Source of the DNA: a virus
Virus record (IMG/VR): IMGVR_UViG_3300006810_000431
Span: 1 to 22,714 of that record
Length of the DNA: 22,714 bases
Reading direction: 5' to 3' (one strand)
Under the pieces are notes generated by a model. The model was not told where the DNA came from. It did not search any database and saw only the letters and a list, made by a program, of their open reading frames with translations. This document shows positions 7,562 to 15,764 of the stretch, piece after piece (the stretch's first letter is position 1; every line of letters begins with the position of its first letter). The translations under genes and the position numbers were made by a program.

Positions 7562-8060
7562 AGAGCTATTCTCAATTGAGTTATCACAAAAAAGCCGTCT
7601 ATTGATGAAGCAATTAGAAGCTCATGCAACAGGTTTATCAATTAAAAACTCAATGAATATCATTGGTAGGCAATATAGAAAAGAGGTTGATCTAATATTT
7701 AGAAGAAAACAAGTCAGGCAACCGTCTTTAAGGTGGGATAAGTTAAAAGAAAGTACATTAAAAGATAAAGCTCGTAAGGGATATGGCAATAAAAACACAC
7801 TAGAAAGAACAGGGGATCTTAGAAGAAGCATGACCAGTAGAAGCCACCCTAATAATATTAGTGAAGTAGGGCGTAATTTTGGCGTATTTGGTTCAAGCAC
7901 TAAATATGGCAACTATCACGACAATGTAACTGCTCCTAGAAATAAATTACCACTGCGTAACTTTTCAATACCTAGCGAGAGTACATTTGGCGTATTTTTG
8001 CGTATTATTGATGAGGATATTAAGGCAGAATTAGAATTTATTGGAGTTGATGTAACATGA
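7554..8060 (+). CDS. Phage virion morphogenesis protein (Mu gpG-like, tail completion)
   Basis: A 168-residue protein starting MTKELFSIELSQKSRLL. I chose the ATG at 7554 because upstream in-frame codons overlap the previous gene in its shadow, and a GAGG-type sequence precedes this ATG. Family marks of the virion morphogenesis / gpG group are visible: W-D-K-L-K-E-S-T-L followed by basic residues, LERTGDLRRSM, then GVFGSSTKYGNYHD and PLRNFSIP near the C-terminus. The role by family is head-tail joining or tail completion. It overlaps the genes on both sides (8 bases and 4 bases), as expected in a coupled connector operon. Confidence 0.82.
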   Translation: MTKELFSIELSQKSRLLMKQLEAHATGLSIKNSMNIIGRQYRKEVDLIFRRKQVRQPSLRWDKLKESTLKDKARKGYGNKNTLERTGDLRRSMTSRSHPNNISEVGRNFGVFGSSTKYGNYHDNVTAPRNKLPLRNFSIPSESTFGVFLRIIDEDIKAELEFIGVDVT

Positions 8061-8557
8061 TTGATAGTGAAGACATTATAAACTCAATTACTAGCTATCT
8101 AACTGAAGTTGTGGGCTCTAAATCTAGGATCAATAACGCTGTTGATGTAGTTAATAGTGAAAAGGGCGACAATATGCTGCCTAATGTGTCTAATACCATT
8201 ATATTAGGGCAAAGGATTCAAGAGGTTAATACCTTTGTTAATGGCAGAATGAATATTGATATTATTGGTGATACTAAATTTAACCCTGAATATGACACAG
8301 TGGCTAAAAATTATATAGCTGAAATATCATATATTATTGCTGATACTAACGCCACTAATACAAAAACATTTTTAAAGGCTCTAAGAATGGAGAGAGTTAT
8401 TACTGATGTGATGAAAAATTATTTTAAAGACAATCAAGAAGCTGGGTTAATTCATGGCGAGATTGAAAGCTCTTTCACGCCAGAAAGGGTCTTATTGGGT
8501 AACACTGCTACTAAGGCAATTAAGAGTGGTGTAGTTTATAACTTTGTTTTATTTTAA
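8057..8557 (+). CDS. Putative tail terminator / neck protein
   Basis: A 166-residue protein with no motif I can assign with certainty. It starts MIDSEDIINSITSYLTEVVG and has a mixed alpha/beta pattern with a strand-rich middle (VNGRMNIDIIGDT) and a C-terminal strand (GVVYNFVLF). Its size, fold pattern and place between the gpG-like protein and the tail tube fit the tail terminator or Mu gp37-like group that caps the tail and joins it to the connector. It begins with an ATGA overlap with the previous gene. Confidence 0.55.
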   Translation: MIDSEDIINSITSYLTEVVGSKSRINNAVDVVNSEKGDNMLPNVSNTIILGQRIQEVNTFVNGRMNIDIIGDTKFNPEYDTVAKNYIAEISYIIADTNATNTKTFLKALRMERVITDVMKNYFKDNQEAGLIHGEIESSFTPERVLLGNTATKAIKSGVVYNFVLF

Positions 8558-8558
8558 A

Positions 8559-8825
8559 ATGACTAAGGATATTGAAAAAGACACAATTGCAAGTGCTTTA
8601 AATACTATTAAAGCCGAGAAGCAAAAAAAAGGAGTTTTACCAAAAGATGATAAAAAGATAATTATTGTCAATGGTATTAAAGATTATTCTGGAAAGTCCT
8701 TAAAAGTACAAAAGGGGCTTCGCAAGAATGGTCAAGACTATATCTATAAGGCTGGAACTAACTGGGAAGATATAGACGAAATAGGCAAGAAAAATATTGA
8801 TTTTTCTGATTCTGATTTTAACTAA
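8559..8825 (+). CDS. Small hypothetical neck/tail protein
   Basis: An 88-residue, Lys-rich soluble protein that I do not recognise. It begins MTKDIEKDTIASALNTIKAEKQ; the ATG at 8559 comes 1 base after the previous stop and is preferred to a TTG 15 bases earlier. After a basic N-terminal helix (to ~30) comes a mixed region with IIIVNGIKDYSGKSLKV and an acidic C-terminus. Its position just before the tail tube gene suggests a tail or neck accessory. Confidence 0.6.
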   Translation: MTKDIEKDTIASALNTIKAEKQKKGVLPKDDKKIIIVNGIKDYSGKSLKVQKGLRKNGQDYIYKAGTNWEDIDEIGKKNIDFSDSDFN

Positions 8826-8839
8826 AATTTTTTTAAAAA

Positions 8840-9712
8840 ATGAGTGATATAAAATATAGCTTTGGTGTTAAAGCTCTAATTTTCTACAATAGGGATACTT
8901 TTAAACCTGTTGGTATTTTTAGGGTTATGGATACTGTTGAATTTACAAGAGAAATTGAGAAATTACCTCTTACAGGTGGTCATAGGAATGGCCCTTGGGC
9001 TGTTGAAGCTGGCGAGCCTTCCAATAACTTAACTGCGACATTAAAGCAATTCCCTAATTTTGCCTATACCGAGTTGGATAATGCGACTTTGGCAGAAACT
9101 ACCGGAGAAGATACTTCTGGTAATGTTGGAACTATTACCAATAAAAATGGTTCATCTGTTGTTGATGCCTCCACAGGTATTGCTAGTGTTTCTATTATTT
9201 CAGGAAGTGAAAGCAAAGTGCCTCTTGGTAAAATAGTGGTGGTTGCGGCTAGTGCTTCAACTGTTGATGTTTACTTGCTTGGCGATGTGGCTTCCGGTTC
9301 TATTCCAGTTACTGACGAATTAACTTTGTTAGAAGCCGGTGTTGCTATTCCGGGAACTGGTGGAACTGTTGATTTAGCCGATTATGGTATTAGATTGACT
9401 GGCGGTTCTGGTAGTATTGCAATGACTACTGATGATTCAGCATATTTCACTTGCCGACCTGCTAACAGTAAAACAACCCAAATTACTATGCCAGATAGTT
9501 CAGATGTTAAAAATCTGGGTTGCATTTTGGTTTATCCTAAAAATTCAGCTAAACAACAAAAGATAGTTGATTTTCCAAAAGTTGCTGTTGCCGGTACTCC
9601 TTTTAGTGGAGCTACTAGAGATTATGCAACTTGGGAATTTGCAGGAACTCCAATTTATGATGAAGATGAATCAGCTTTATTTACTAAAACTGAAATAATT
9701 GCATCTAATTAA
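8840..9712 (+). CDS. Major tail tube protein
   Basis: A 290-residue, beta-rich protein. The N-terminal third shows the pattern of siphovirus tail tube proteins: FGVKALIFYNRD, then REIEKLPLTGGHRNGPW followed by EAGEPSNNLTATLKQFPNF. The middle (about 95-210) is a Gly/Ser/Val/Thr-rich insertion of Ig-like or carbohydrate-like strands, which would be exposed on the tube. The family's tube domain continues to the C-terminus (ATWEFAGTPIYDEDE). The leader is A/T only (AATTTTTTTAAAAA before ATG), without Shine-Dalgarno. A terminator follows immediately, which suits a protein needed in many copies. Confidence 0.82.
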   Translation: MSDIKYSFGVKALIFYNRDTFKPVGIFRVMDTVEFTREIEKLPLTGGHRNGPWAVEAGEPSNNLTATLKQFPNFAYTELDNATLAETTGEDTSGNVGTITNKNGSSVVDASTGIASVSIISGSESKVPLGKIVVVAASASTVDVYLLGDVASGSIPVTDELTLLEAGVAIPGTGGTVDLADYGIRLTGGSGSIAMTTDDSAYFTCRPANSKTTQITMPDSSDVKNLGCILVYPKNSAKQQKIVDFPKVAVAGTPFSGATRDYATWEFAGTPIYDEDESALFTKTEIIASN

Positions 9713-9720
9713 TAATTATT

Positions 9721-9745
9721 GCCCCCTTTAGCGAGGGGGCTTCTT
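9721..9745 (+). terminator. Intrinsic terminator after the tail tube gene
   Basis: GCCCCCT (9721-9727) pairs with AGGGGGC (9734-9740) around a 6-base loop, followed by TTCTT. This is a compact G+C-rich hairpin in an AT-rich context. The U-tract is short, so termination is probably partial. Like the terminator at 6743, it stands directly after the gene for a very abundant structural protein. Confidence 0.75.
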
Positions 9746-9752
9746 AAAGAGG
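9746..9752 (+). promoter_or_regulatory. Shine-Dalgarno AAAGAGG deciding the start at 9758
   Basis: AAAGAGG lies 5 bases before the ATG at 9758, so the next protein starts MSVVILDNV rather than at the upstream in-frame codons, which overlap the terminator hairpin. It shows that the host uses normal anti-Shine-Dalgarno pairing even though many structural genes here lack it. Confidence 0.75.
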
Positions 9753-9757
9753 TTTTT

Positions 9758-10111
9758 ATGTCAGTAGTAATTTTAGACAATGTAACAAGCGACACATTAT
9801 CAGCAGCTTTCAAGATCACAGACTTAAACAGTAACGGTCTTGGTGATACTGAATTTAGTTCTTATTTAGAAGTATTTGGAGATATTGGCGGTGGCACTTT
9901 AGAACTACAAAAGAAATGTAGCGATGGTACTTTTAGGAATATGAATATTGAAAGTTCCTTGATCAATTCTGATATTGCTGAAAGGGCTAATGACAATGAG
10001 TGTTGCCTTTTTTCAATGAACTATAAAGATGCAGGCGAGTTTAAATTAAACTTAACTGGTGCTACTAGCCCATCTTTAACAGTAGCAGGAATAAATATTA
10101 AATTAGTATAA
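9758..10111 (+). CDS. Small tail protein, beta-rich, unknown family
   Basis: A 117-residue protein beginning MSVVILDNVTSDTLSAAF, started by a clear Shine-Dalgarno. It looks all-beta (alternating hydrophobic residues; SYLEVFGDIGGGTLELQ; FKLNLTGATSPSLTVAG), a pattern seen in small tail-associated or decoration proteins with Ig-like or jelly-roll folds. It contains a CC pair (NDNECCLF). It lies between the tail tube and the chaperone genes. The stop TAA shares its last A with the next ATG (TAATGG). Confidence 0.6.
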   Translation: MSVVILDNVTSDTLSAAFKITDLNSNGLGDTEFSSYLEVFGDIGGGTLELQKKCSDGTFRNMNIESSLINSDIAERANDNECCLFSMNYKDAGEFKLNLTGATSPSLTVAGINIKLV

Positions 10112-10446
10112 TGGAAGCAGTAAATATTAAAGGCAAAGATTATAAGCTAAAAGTAACTCTTGGATTTTGGAGAATGTTAAGTTTTCCAAAATCAGAGGTA
10201 AACACTTTGTATGATAATGCAGAAAGATTTAATGAGGCTTTAAGGCTGGCAACATTCTTTGGCAATGAGGAGCTTTACGGTTGGCAATCTTTAGCTGATT
10301 TGGAGGCTACTATAAGCCAAAAAGATATTGACAGGATTGATGATACCGAAATATCTAATAAGTTATCGCAAGCAATGCTTGATAGCTATTCTAAAGAAAT
10401 GAGGGAAGCTATTAACAAAACTATTGATGACTCAAAAAAAAAATAA
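10111..10446 (+). CDS. Tail assembly chaperone, upstream frame (lambda gpG-like)
   Basis: A 111-residue, helical, charged protein starting MEAVNIKGKDYKLKVTLGFW; it is read to the TAA right after a run of ten A. Position (tail tube, this pair, tape measure) and size fit the gpG-type tail assembly chaperone of non-contractile tails, which coats the tape measure protein during tail polymerisation. The C-terminus ends in DDSKKK, encoded by the slippery A10. The overlapping -1 frame is closed by TGA at 10428 and opens only from 10431, so the two frames share just the A-run: strong structural evidence for programmed frameshifting. Confidence 0.8.
   Translation: MEAVNIKGKDYKLKVTLGFWRMLSFPKSEVNTLYDNAERFNEALRLATFFGNEELYGWQSLADLEATISQKDIDRIDDTEISNKLSQAMLDSYSKEMREAINKTIDDSKKK
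10434..10443 (+). promoter_or_regulatory. Slippery A10 run for -1 frameshifting (G/G-T type)
   Basis: Zero-frame codons are TCA AAA AAA AAA TAA. A -1 slip anywhere on the A-run continues into ITFNEYLFELQ and on to the stop at 10773-10775, giving a fusion of about 221 residues. A hairpin lies downstream: TTGAGCTA (10465-10472) pairs with TAGCTTAA (10478-10485), 8 bp with one G-U pair and a 5-base loop, but the 21-base spacing is long. Transcript slippage on A10 is an alternative mechanism. Confidence 0.8.
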
Positions 10447-10775
10447 CTTTCAACGAGTATCTTTTTGAGCTACAAAATAGCTTAATGATGTTATTGCCTA
10501 ACTTGTCAATCAAGGATATTGATAGGATGACATTAAAAGAGGCGACTAAAAGAGTTGCTTTTATATCGCAAGCAAAAGCGGATAAAAGAAAAACAGAATT
10601 AAAAGATTTTATTAGTATTTTGCATTTAGCTATTTGTGCAGGGAATAACCCAACAAAGAAGAATAATCAGCTATTCTATAAACAAATAGATAAAATATTT
10701 AATAACAAGCCAGATGAGGAGGATAATGACGACTCCTTAGATGACATTATGAACTTAGTAAATGTCAAAAAATAG
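10443..10775 (+). CDS. Tail assembly chaperone, -1 frame extension (lambda gpT-like)
   Basis: This frame codes for about 110 residues from the slip site (ITFNEYLFELQ) to the stop. The first ATG is only at 10485, so 14 coding-like residues would be lost by independent initiation, which argues for translation as an extension of the upstream chaperone. It is helical, with a Lys-rich middle (SQAKADKRKTELKDF) and an acidic end (NNKPDEEDNDDSLDD). By the lambda model, the fusion form recruits the tail tube protein to the tape measure complex. The tail end overlaps the tape measure start by 14 bases. Confidence 0.75.
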   Translation: MTFNEYLFELQNSLMMLLPNLSIKDIDRMTLKEATKRVAFISQAKADKRKTELKDFISILHLAICAGNNPTKKNNQLFYKQIDKIFNNKPDEEDNDDSLDDIMNLVNVKK

Positions 10776-12303
10776 AGTAATATTTGATGTATTGGCGAAC
10801 TCAAGCCAGTACCAAAAACAGATGGCAGGAGTACAAAGCACCACTGAAAAAACCAGTGCAGCAATTAAAGCGGCTTTTGTTGCTTCTTCTGCTACTATTG
10901 GCGGCACTTTATCAGCATTTGCAAAATATGAAACACAATTAATCAAGGTTGGTAAAACTGCCGATCTACAAGGCAAAGAGCTTGAAGATTTTGGCAAGAG
11001 AATAACTGCCTTATCAACCACAATACCACTTTCAACAAATGAATTATTAGAATTATCCGCTAGTGCTGCACAATTAGGCGTTAAAGGTAAAGATAATATT
11101 ATTAAATTCACCGAAACAGTCGCAAAATTAGGAACAGCAACCGACATAGTAGGAGAGGAAGGTTCAAGAGCTATTGCAAGGCTATTAAATATCACAGGCG
11201 AGGGCATAGGAACAGTTGACAAGTTTGGAGCAATTATCACTAGACTTGGTAACAATGTTGCCGCTACTGAGGGCGAGATATTGTCAATGGCCTCAAGAAT
11301 CGGAAAATCAACAGCTCAATTTGAACTAGGAACTACTGCGGTTTTAGGAATATCAGCGGCTTTAAAGGAGGTCGGAATTGAAGCGGAACTTGGTGGCTCA
11401 GCAGTTGGCAGAACTTTTGTTGAAATGCAAAATGCAGTATTTAAAGGTGGTGAAGCATTAGAGACATTCTCAAACATAACTGGCTTAACAGGAGAGCAAT
11501 TAAAAGAGACTTTTCAGAATAATGCAACAGAGGCTTTTCAGATATTCATAAATGCCTTAAATAAACTGCCAGCAGAAGAGGTAGTCGCTTCAATGGAGGC
11601 AATGGGGCTAAAAGGCATTAGGTTAAGAGAGGTTATTGGTACTTTAGCTAAAAGATCAGATATTCTGGCAAGGAGCTTAAATTTAGCAAGTGATGAGGCA
11701 GAAAAACAAACTGCCTTAAATGAAGAGTTTAAAAGAGCAGTTGACAGCTTGCAAAGCTCTTTTGACATTATGAAAAATGAGGTAATGAACCTTGCCAAAA
11801 CAATGGGTAAGGATTTAGCACCAGCAGCAAGAGAATTGTTTGATGAGATTAGCTCGATAATTAAAGGAATAAGAGAATTTAACGAGGCAACAGGTGGAGC
11901 GATTACAACCTCCGTAGTTATGGCCGCCAAAGTATCAGCCCTAGTAATAGCGGTTAATAAATTAAAATCAGTATTATTGGCAACTGGTATTATCAGTGCT
12001 GGTATGGCAACAAAGCTAGGAATGGCAACCACAGCAACACAGACTTTTTCTGTTGCTAGTGCAAAGGGAACTGCACAAGCTAAATTATTCTCTCTGTCTT
12101 TAGCCGGCATTGGCACAGCCTCCAAGAAAGCGTTGGTTGCTATAAACAATTTTAAGGTTGGTCTTGGTTCTTTAGTTGGTGGCTTGGTAATCGCAGTTGA
12201 TCTTGGTAAAAAACTTGGAAATATTATTGGCGACACCTTTGGTAAAATAGATGATTCAGAAACAGAATTATCAAACACGCAAGAAAAGCTAAATAATTAT
12301 TAG
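10762..12303 (+). CDS. Tape measure protein, N-terminal part (gene interrupted by a frameshift)
   Basis: 513 residues up to a TAG at 12301. The N-terminal ~370 residues carry the TP901-type tape measure core: helical repeats, GKTADLQGKELEDFGKRI, then LSTNELLELSASAAQLG, followed by long amphipathic helices. Residues ~395-500 hold hydrophobic stretches (SVVMAAKVSALVIAV, ATGIISAGMATKLG, LGSLVGGLVIAV) that fit membrane insertion at DNA ejection. The reading frame breaks at the end (EKLNNY then stop), while the -1 frame continues with clear coding sequence and the missing C-terminal domain. Alone, this piece would lack the tail-tip end. It sets tail length in this phage type. Confidence 0.85.
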   Translation: MSKNRVIFDVLANSSQYQKQMAGVQSTTEKTSAAIKAAFVASSATIGGTLSAFAKYETQLIKVGKTADLQGKELEDFGKRITALSTTIPLSTNELLELSASAAQLGVKGKDNIIKFTETVAKLGTATDIVGEEGSRAIARLLNITGEGIGTVDKFGAIITRLGNNVAATEGEILSMASRIGKSTAQFELGTTAVLGISAALKEVGIEAELGGSAVGRTFVEMQNAVFKGGEALETFSNITGLTGEQLKETFQNNATEAFQIFINALNKLPAEEVVASMEAMGLKGIRLREVIGTLAKRSDILARSLNLASDEAEKQTALNEEFKRAVDSLQSSFDIMKNEVMNLAKTMGKDLAPAARELFDEISSIIKGIREFNEATGGAITTSVVMAAKVSALVIAVNKLKSVLLATGIISAGMATKLGMATTATQTFSVASAKGTAQAKLFSLSLAGIGTASKKALVAINNFKVGLGSLVGGLVIAVDLGKKLGNIIGDTFGKIDDSETELSNTQEKLNNY

Positions 12304-13733
12304 AATCAAGGGCTAGACTGCAACAACAAGTTTACGAGGGCGACCCAAAAGCACAAGAAAAGCTAGATAATATTGATAGAGAAATAACTCAACATCAAGG
12401 ACTTGTTAAGGTACTGCAAAGAGAAGTTGCCTTGCGTGCTAAAACAGCACAGCCAGAAGCACAGGAAGAAATACAAGAGGCTTCAACATCAATGACACTT
12501 GCTAGTGATGTGCCGCAATTTACCGACAAAGAAGAAGAAAAAACAAAGATATTAGAAGCAGAGATTGCCGCAAGGTTAGCCGCTGCCAATAGAGAAAAGG
12601 ACTTAATGGCTCAAGTCAACGAAGGCATGAGCGATGATGCTATAAAAAATGCAGAAAGAACAAACAGCATTTTAAAAGATATAGAAGAAAAGAAGATTGA
12701 AAGGGATAGAATTAATCAGGATTTATCAAGAACTAGTATTGATGAGAACGAAAAAGCAATATTAGAGCTAAAAAGAAATGCCATTGATGTTGAGTTAGCA
12801 ATTCTTGATGAAAAATTTAGCGCAATTCAAGGTAAAACCGCCGAGCAAGAAACAGAAGATCACGAAAAAAGACTAGCAGCAGAGGAAATATTAAACCAGT
12901 TAAAAACTGAACAAAGGGTAGGGTTTAGAGAACAAAAACTAGCCAAAGATGAGGAAGAGAGGGAAGAGGATATTGAATTAAAGCAGATTAGAGCCGAGGA
13001 GGATTTGATCTTCTTGCAAGAAAAGCTAATGACCGAGCAAGAGGCTAAGGATTCAGTAAGGCAAGAGGAGTTAGGCAAGGAGGCAACAAGAAGAAATAGC
13101 TTTTTAAAGAATGAGGCTAAATTTGGCAAGACTTACGCCACCCTAAAGGCTGCCACTGAAACCGAAATATGGAAAGGCACAAAAAACGCCTCCAATCAGT
13201 TGGTTGCCTTAAAGAACTCCGAGAACAGCAAAATGAAAGAGATTGGCAAAGCTGCCAGTCTTGTACAAATTGGCATAAAAACAGCAGAGGGTGCTTTATC
13301 TGCTTATGCCTCACTAGCTCCTATTCCTTTTGTTGGTCCGACTCTGGGTATTGCAGCAGCGGCAGCATTGACAGCTTACGGAGCAGAGCAGGCATCAAAA
13401 GTAGGCTCTTATGCAGTAGGTACTGACTTTGTACCAAATGATATGATGGCTCAAATTCACGCAGGGGAGGCGATTATACCGGCAAAGCAAAACCAATTCT
13501 TGCAAAGTGGTAATTTGGTATTAGGTAGTCCGGATGTTATAAATAATGCAAATACTGAAAATATTAGCAATTCTGAAAATGTAATTAACCTAAATTTTGA
13601 GGGTGCGACATTTATTGGAGATGTAGGAGATAATGACGAATTTATTAATCAAATACATGACGGCATTGCCACCGCAATTAACGAGGGTAGATTGCCCGGA
13701 TTTGAGGATACAACATTAGCAGTAACAGGATAA
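12297..13733 (+). CDS. Tape measure protein, C-terminal part in the -1 frame
   Basis: The -1 frame opens after a TAA at 12294-12296 and is coding at once (LLESRARLQQQVYEGDPKA...), with no ATG before 12492; the only earlier candidate start I noted is a TTG at 12432. About 478 residues: a long charged coiled coil (to ~310), a hydrophobic stretch (APIPFVGPTLGIAAAAALTAYG), and a C-terminal FVPNDMMAQIHAGEAIIPAKQN motif that is characteristic of tape measure C-termini. Joined to the part before, the protein would be about 990 residues, giving a tail of roughly 150 nm on the usual 1.5 angstrom per residue. The joint lies within 12297-12303, which has no classical slippery heptamer, so a mutation or a one-base sequence error is more likely than programmed shifting. 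Confidence 0.75.
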   Translation, partial: LLESRARLQQQVYEGDPKAQEKLDNIDREITQHQGLVKVLQREVALRAKTAQPEAQEEIQEASTSMTLASDVPQFTDKEEEKTKILEAEIAARLAAANREKDLMAQVNEGMSDDAIKNAERTNSILKDIEEKKIERDRINQDLSRTSIDENEKAILELKRNAIDVELAILDEKFSAIQGKTAEQETEDHEKRLAAEEILNQLKTEQRVGFREQKLAKDEEEREEDIELKQIRAEEDLIFLQEKLMTEQEAKDSVRQEELGKEATRRNSFLKNEAKFGKTYATLKAATETEIWKGTKNASNQLVALKNSENSKMKEIGKAASLVQIGIKTAEGALSAYASLAPIPFVGPTLGIAAAAALTAYGAEQASKVGSYAVGTDFVPNDMMAQIHAGEAIIPAKQNQFLQSGNLVLGSPDVINNANTENISNSENVINLNFEGATFIGDVGDNDEFINQIHDGIATAINEGRLPGFEDTTLAVTG

Positions 13734-13737
13734 TATT

Positions 13738-14550
13738 ATGAGATTTTTAAGCAATAACTATTTAGGAAGTTACAACAACCAATCATCAATTACTGCTTCT
13801 AGTGGCGACCCTTACAATGCTTTTAGTGACACTACAAAATATAGCTTTGAGAGTGAAGGGCAAGATACTGATGGTGACACAGTAAGTCTACAACAAGATT
13901 TTAGTAGCGAGCAAACATTAGATACTATTGTTATACTAAATTGTAACTTTAATGATTTTGCAATATCAATAGCAAGTGGGGCTTCATTTACAGATGTAAC
14001 CAGTCAAGCTACATTAACATTAAGTCAAGATGGCATCCATAGGCTTTATAAATTCCCTAGTGCAATTTCTTTTACTGAGATCAAATTTGAAGTTGATGAC
14101 ACCATAACGCCAAATCAGGAGAAACAAGTTGGTGCTATTCTGGCTTTTAGTGAAATTGGCAGTATTGAAAGGTTTAAGATGGTGCGTCCAAAGGGTATGG
14201 CTAATAAAAAAGTTATTAAATTAGAGTCCGGCGGTGTTTCAGTATTATATAAAGGTGATATTCATTGGGAGTTTGGCGTAAATACCGACCTAGTATCAAT
14301 ACAAGAGGAAATAGACATTGTAGAAACTATCCAAAACAGGCAACAGGATTTTTTCTTTTGGATTAATGACGGTTATGATGGTGCAGAAAAAGTAAAACAA
14401 GAGCCTTACAGATTCCAAGATTTTATTAGATGTGCTTATGTTGGCGATCTTGATCCTATGTTTTATAAAAACTATCTAAACAAAACTGCTTCTAATAAAC
14501 TTAAATTTAAGCAAGTTACTAAAATTGATTATTTTAATCCGACATTATGA
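13738..14550 (+). CDS. Distal tail-like protein (putative)
   Basis: A 270-residue protein directly after the tape measure gene, where the distal tail protein is normally found. The first ~130 residues are beta-rich and resemble a jelly-roll / carbohydrate-binding type domain (SNNYLGSYNNQSSITASSGDPYNAF on, then LDTIVILNCNFNDFAI). The C-terminal half has WEFGVNTDLVSIQEEIDIVETI and FFFWINDGYD, a pattern seen in tail proteins that dock on the tube. I cannot name a family with certainty. The gene starts 4 bases after the tape measure stop and ends in an ATGA overlap with the next gene. Confidence 0.6.
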   Translation: MRFLSNNYLGSYNNQSSITASSGDPYNAFSDTTKYSFESEGQDTDGDTVSLQQDFSSEQTLDTIVILNCNFNDFAISIASGASFTDVTSQATLTLSQDGIHRLYKFPSAISFTEIKFEVDDTITPNQEKQVGAILAFSEIGSIERFKMVRPKGMANKKVIKLESGGVSVLYKGDIHWEFGVNTDLVSIQEEIDIVETIQNRQQDFFFWINDGYDGAEKVKQEPYRFQDFIRCAYVGDLDPMFYKNYLNKTASNKLKFKQVTKIDYFNPTL

Positions 14551-15752
14551 CCTATAACGCAACCTATTTAAAATCTAAGGTTTTAAGATCAGAAGTAAAA
14601 ATTGAAATAAAACGCATTAACTCAAGTGGTGTTTATGAGTCTAGCTGGGTTAATATAGAAGATTTGACAGCAACAGAAGTAAAAGCTCATAATTCAATAC
14701 CGGGTATTTCTTACAGCCTACCAAATGAGACTTACAGCTACGGAGTTTTAAAAGTGCCAGACTGTACTTTAAAATTAGCCTCAATAAATGGTGAGTTTGA
14801 TTCTGAAACTAACACAAATTCTATTTTTAATGGCTATGTCAGGCACAAAACATTAGTAAAAATATCGCATGGCTACTTGAATAACGAAACTGGTAATTAT
14901 GAATATATTGAAGTTTACAGAGGCTTTATTAATGAAATATCCAACAATACTAAGGTTAGTAATGATAATACCTACCAAGATTTATTTATTGAGGATTTAT
15001 TAACCTTTCTCTTAAAGGAATATACTTTTTCTGATTTTACCCTAACATCAACCACTTTGGAGGCTTTTTTATATGAGTTATTTAATAGATCAGAATTTAC
15101 CGACTTCTTAACTGTTAGCACTGGCAATATTGAGGCTGGCTATGATATACAAAACATAGATGATACAGCCTTAGAGGGTCAAACACAATGGCTAAAAATT
15201 TTACAAGATTTATCAATAGGACATTCTTTTTTATATCAAAGAGAGGGAGTTTTATATTATAAGCCTATTGAGGCAAGCACACAAGATATATTTACTTTTG
15301 ATCGTGATTCTATTATTAAGGTTTCAAATTTTAGTAGTGGTATTGACGAGGTTTTTGAAATCCTTTACTGGAAAGACACAGCTTTAAAGTTTGAATCACC
15401 GACTAATTTATATCATAGATCAAAGACTTTTGATGTTGAGACTATTACCAATAGCACTGATAGAATTAATATCTTATCCACAGTTGGCACAAGGACATCT
15501 GAGGTAAGGAAAAAACTAAAATTAAAGGTTGTTTTATTTGTCAACTTATTTATTTTTGATAGAGTGATAGCCAACGCAGGAGATTATGAGACAACAGACG
15601 GCTTAATCTGGGATCAAGGCGAATGGGATGAAGAAAGCTCGACATCAAATCTAGGAGCTTCTTTTAGTGATGCCGGTGCAATTTGGATGATAAAAGAAAT
15701 AAAACATAATTTTCAAGCAGGAACAACTGAATTAATGCTTGAGGCTATTTAA
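14547..15752 (+). CDS. Tail tip / baseplate hub-like protein (putative)
   Basis: A 401-residue protein, beta-rich and aromatic. It begins MTYNATYLKSKVLRSEVKIEI and has YEYIEVYRGFINEISNN, then LEDL/LLTFLLKEY-type helices and a central QTQWLKILQDLSIGHSFLYQREGVLYY segment, the helix-plus-hairpin pattern common in gp27-like hub proteins and their relatives. The C-terminus (WDQGEWDEESS, IWMIKEIKHNFQAGTTELMLE) fits the terminal strand of such hubs. Position (tape measure, distal tail, hub, fibre) supports this; family assignment is inference. It is coupled to the previous gene by an ATGA overlap. Confidence 0.6.
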   Translation: MTYNATYLKSKVLRSEVKIEIKRINSSGVYESSWVNIEDLTATEVKAHNSIPGISYSLPNETYSYGVLKVPDCTLKLASINGEFDSETNTNSIFNGYVRHKTLVKISHGYLNNETGNYEYIEVYRGFINEISNNTKVSNDNTYQDLFIEDLLTFLLKEYTFSDFTLTSTTLEAFLYELFNRSEFTDFLTVSTGNIEAGYDIQNIDDTALEGQTQWLKILQDLSIGHSFLYQREGVLYYKPIEASTQDIFTFDRDSIIKVSNFSSGIDEVFEILYWKDTALKFESPTNLYHRSKTFDVETITNSTDRINILSTVGTRTSEVRKKLKLKVVLFVNLFIFDRVIANAGDYETTDGLIWDQGEWDEESSTSNLGASFSDAGAIWMIKEIKHNFQAGTTELMLEAI

Positions 15753-15764
15753 CAACTCCCCCTT

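Noticed and set aside
11538-12278. 246-codon ORF on the - strand opposite the tape measure gene (and a 166-codon one at 10755-11255)
   Set aside because: Composition is the complement shadow of a helical coding region; there is no ribosome binding site, no family pattern, and it lies fully inside a well-supported gene.
12294-12303. Programmed frameshift in the tape measure gene
   Set aside because: No X-XXY-YYZ heptamer or homopolymer is in phase here, in contrast to the chaperone site; an indel or sequence error explains it more simply. I keep it as a finding to be verified, not as a programmed site.
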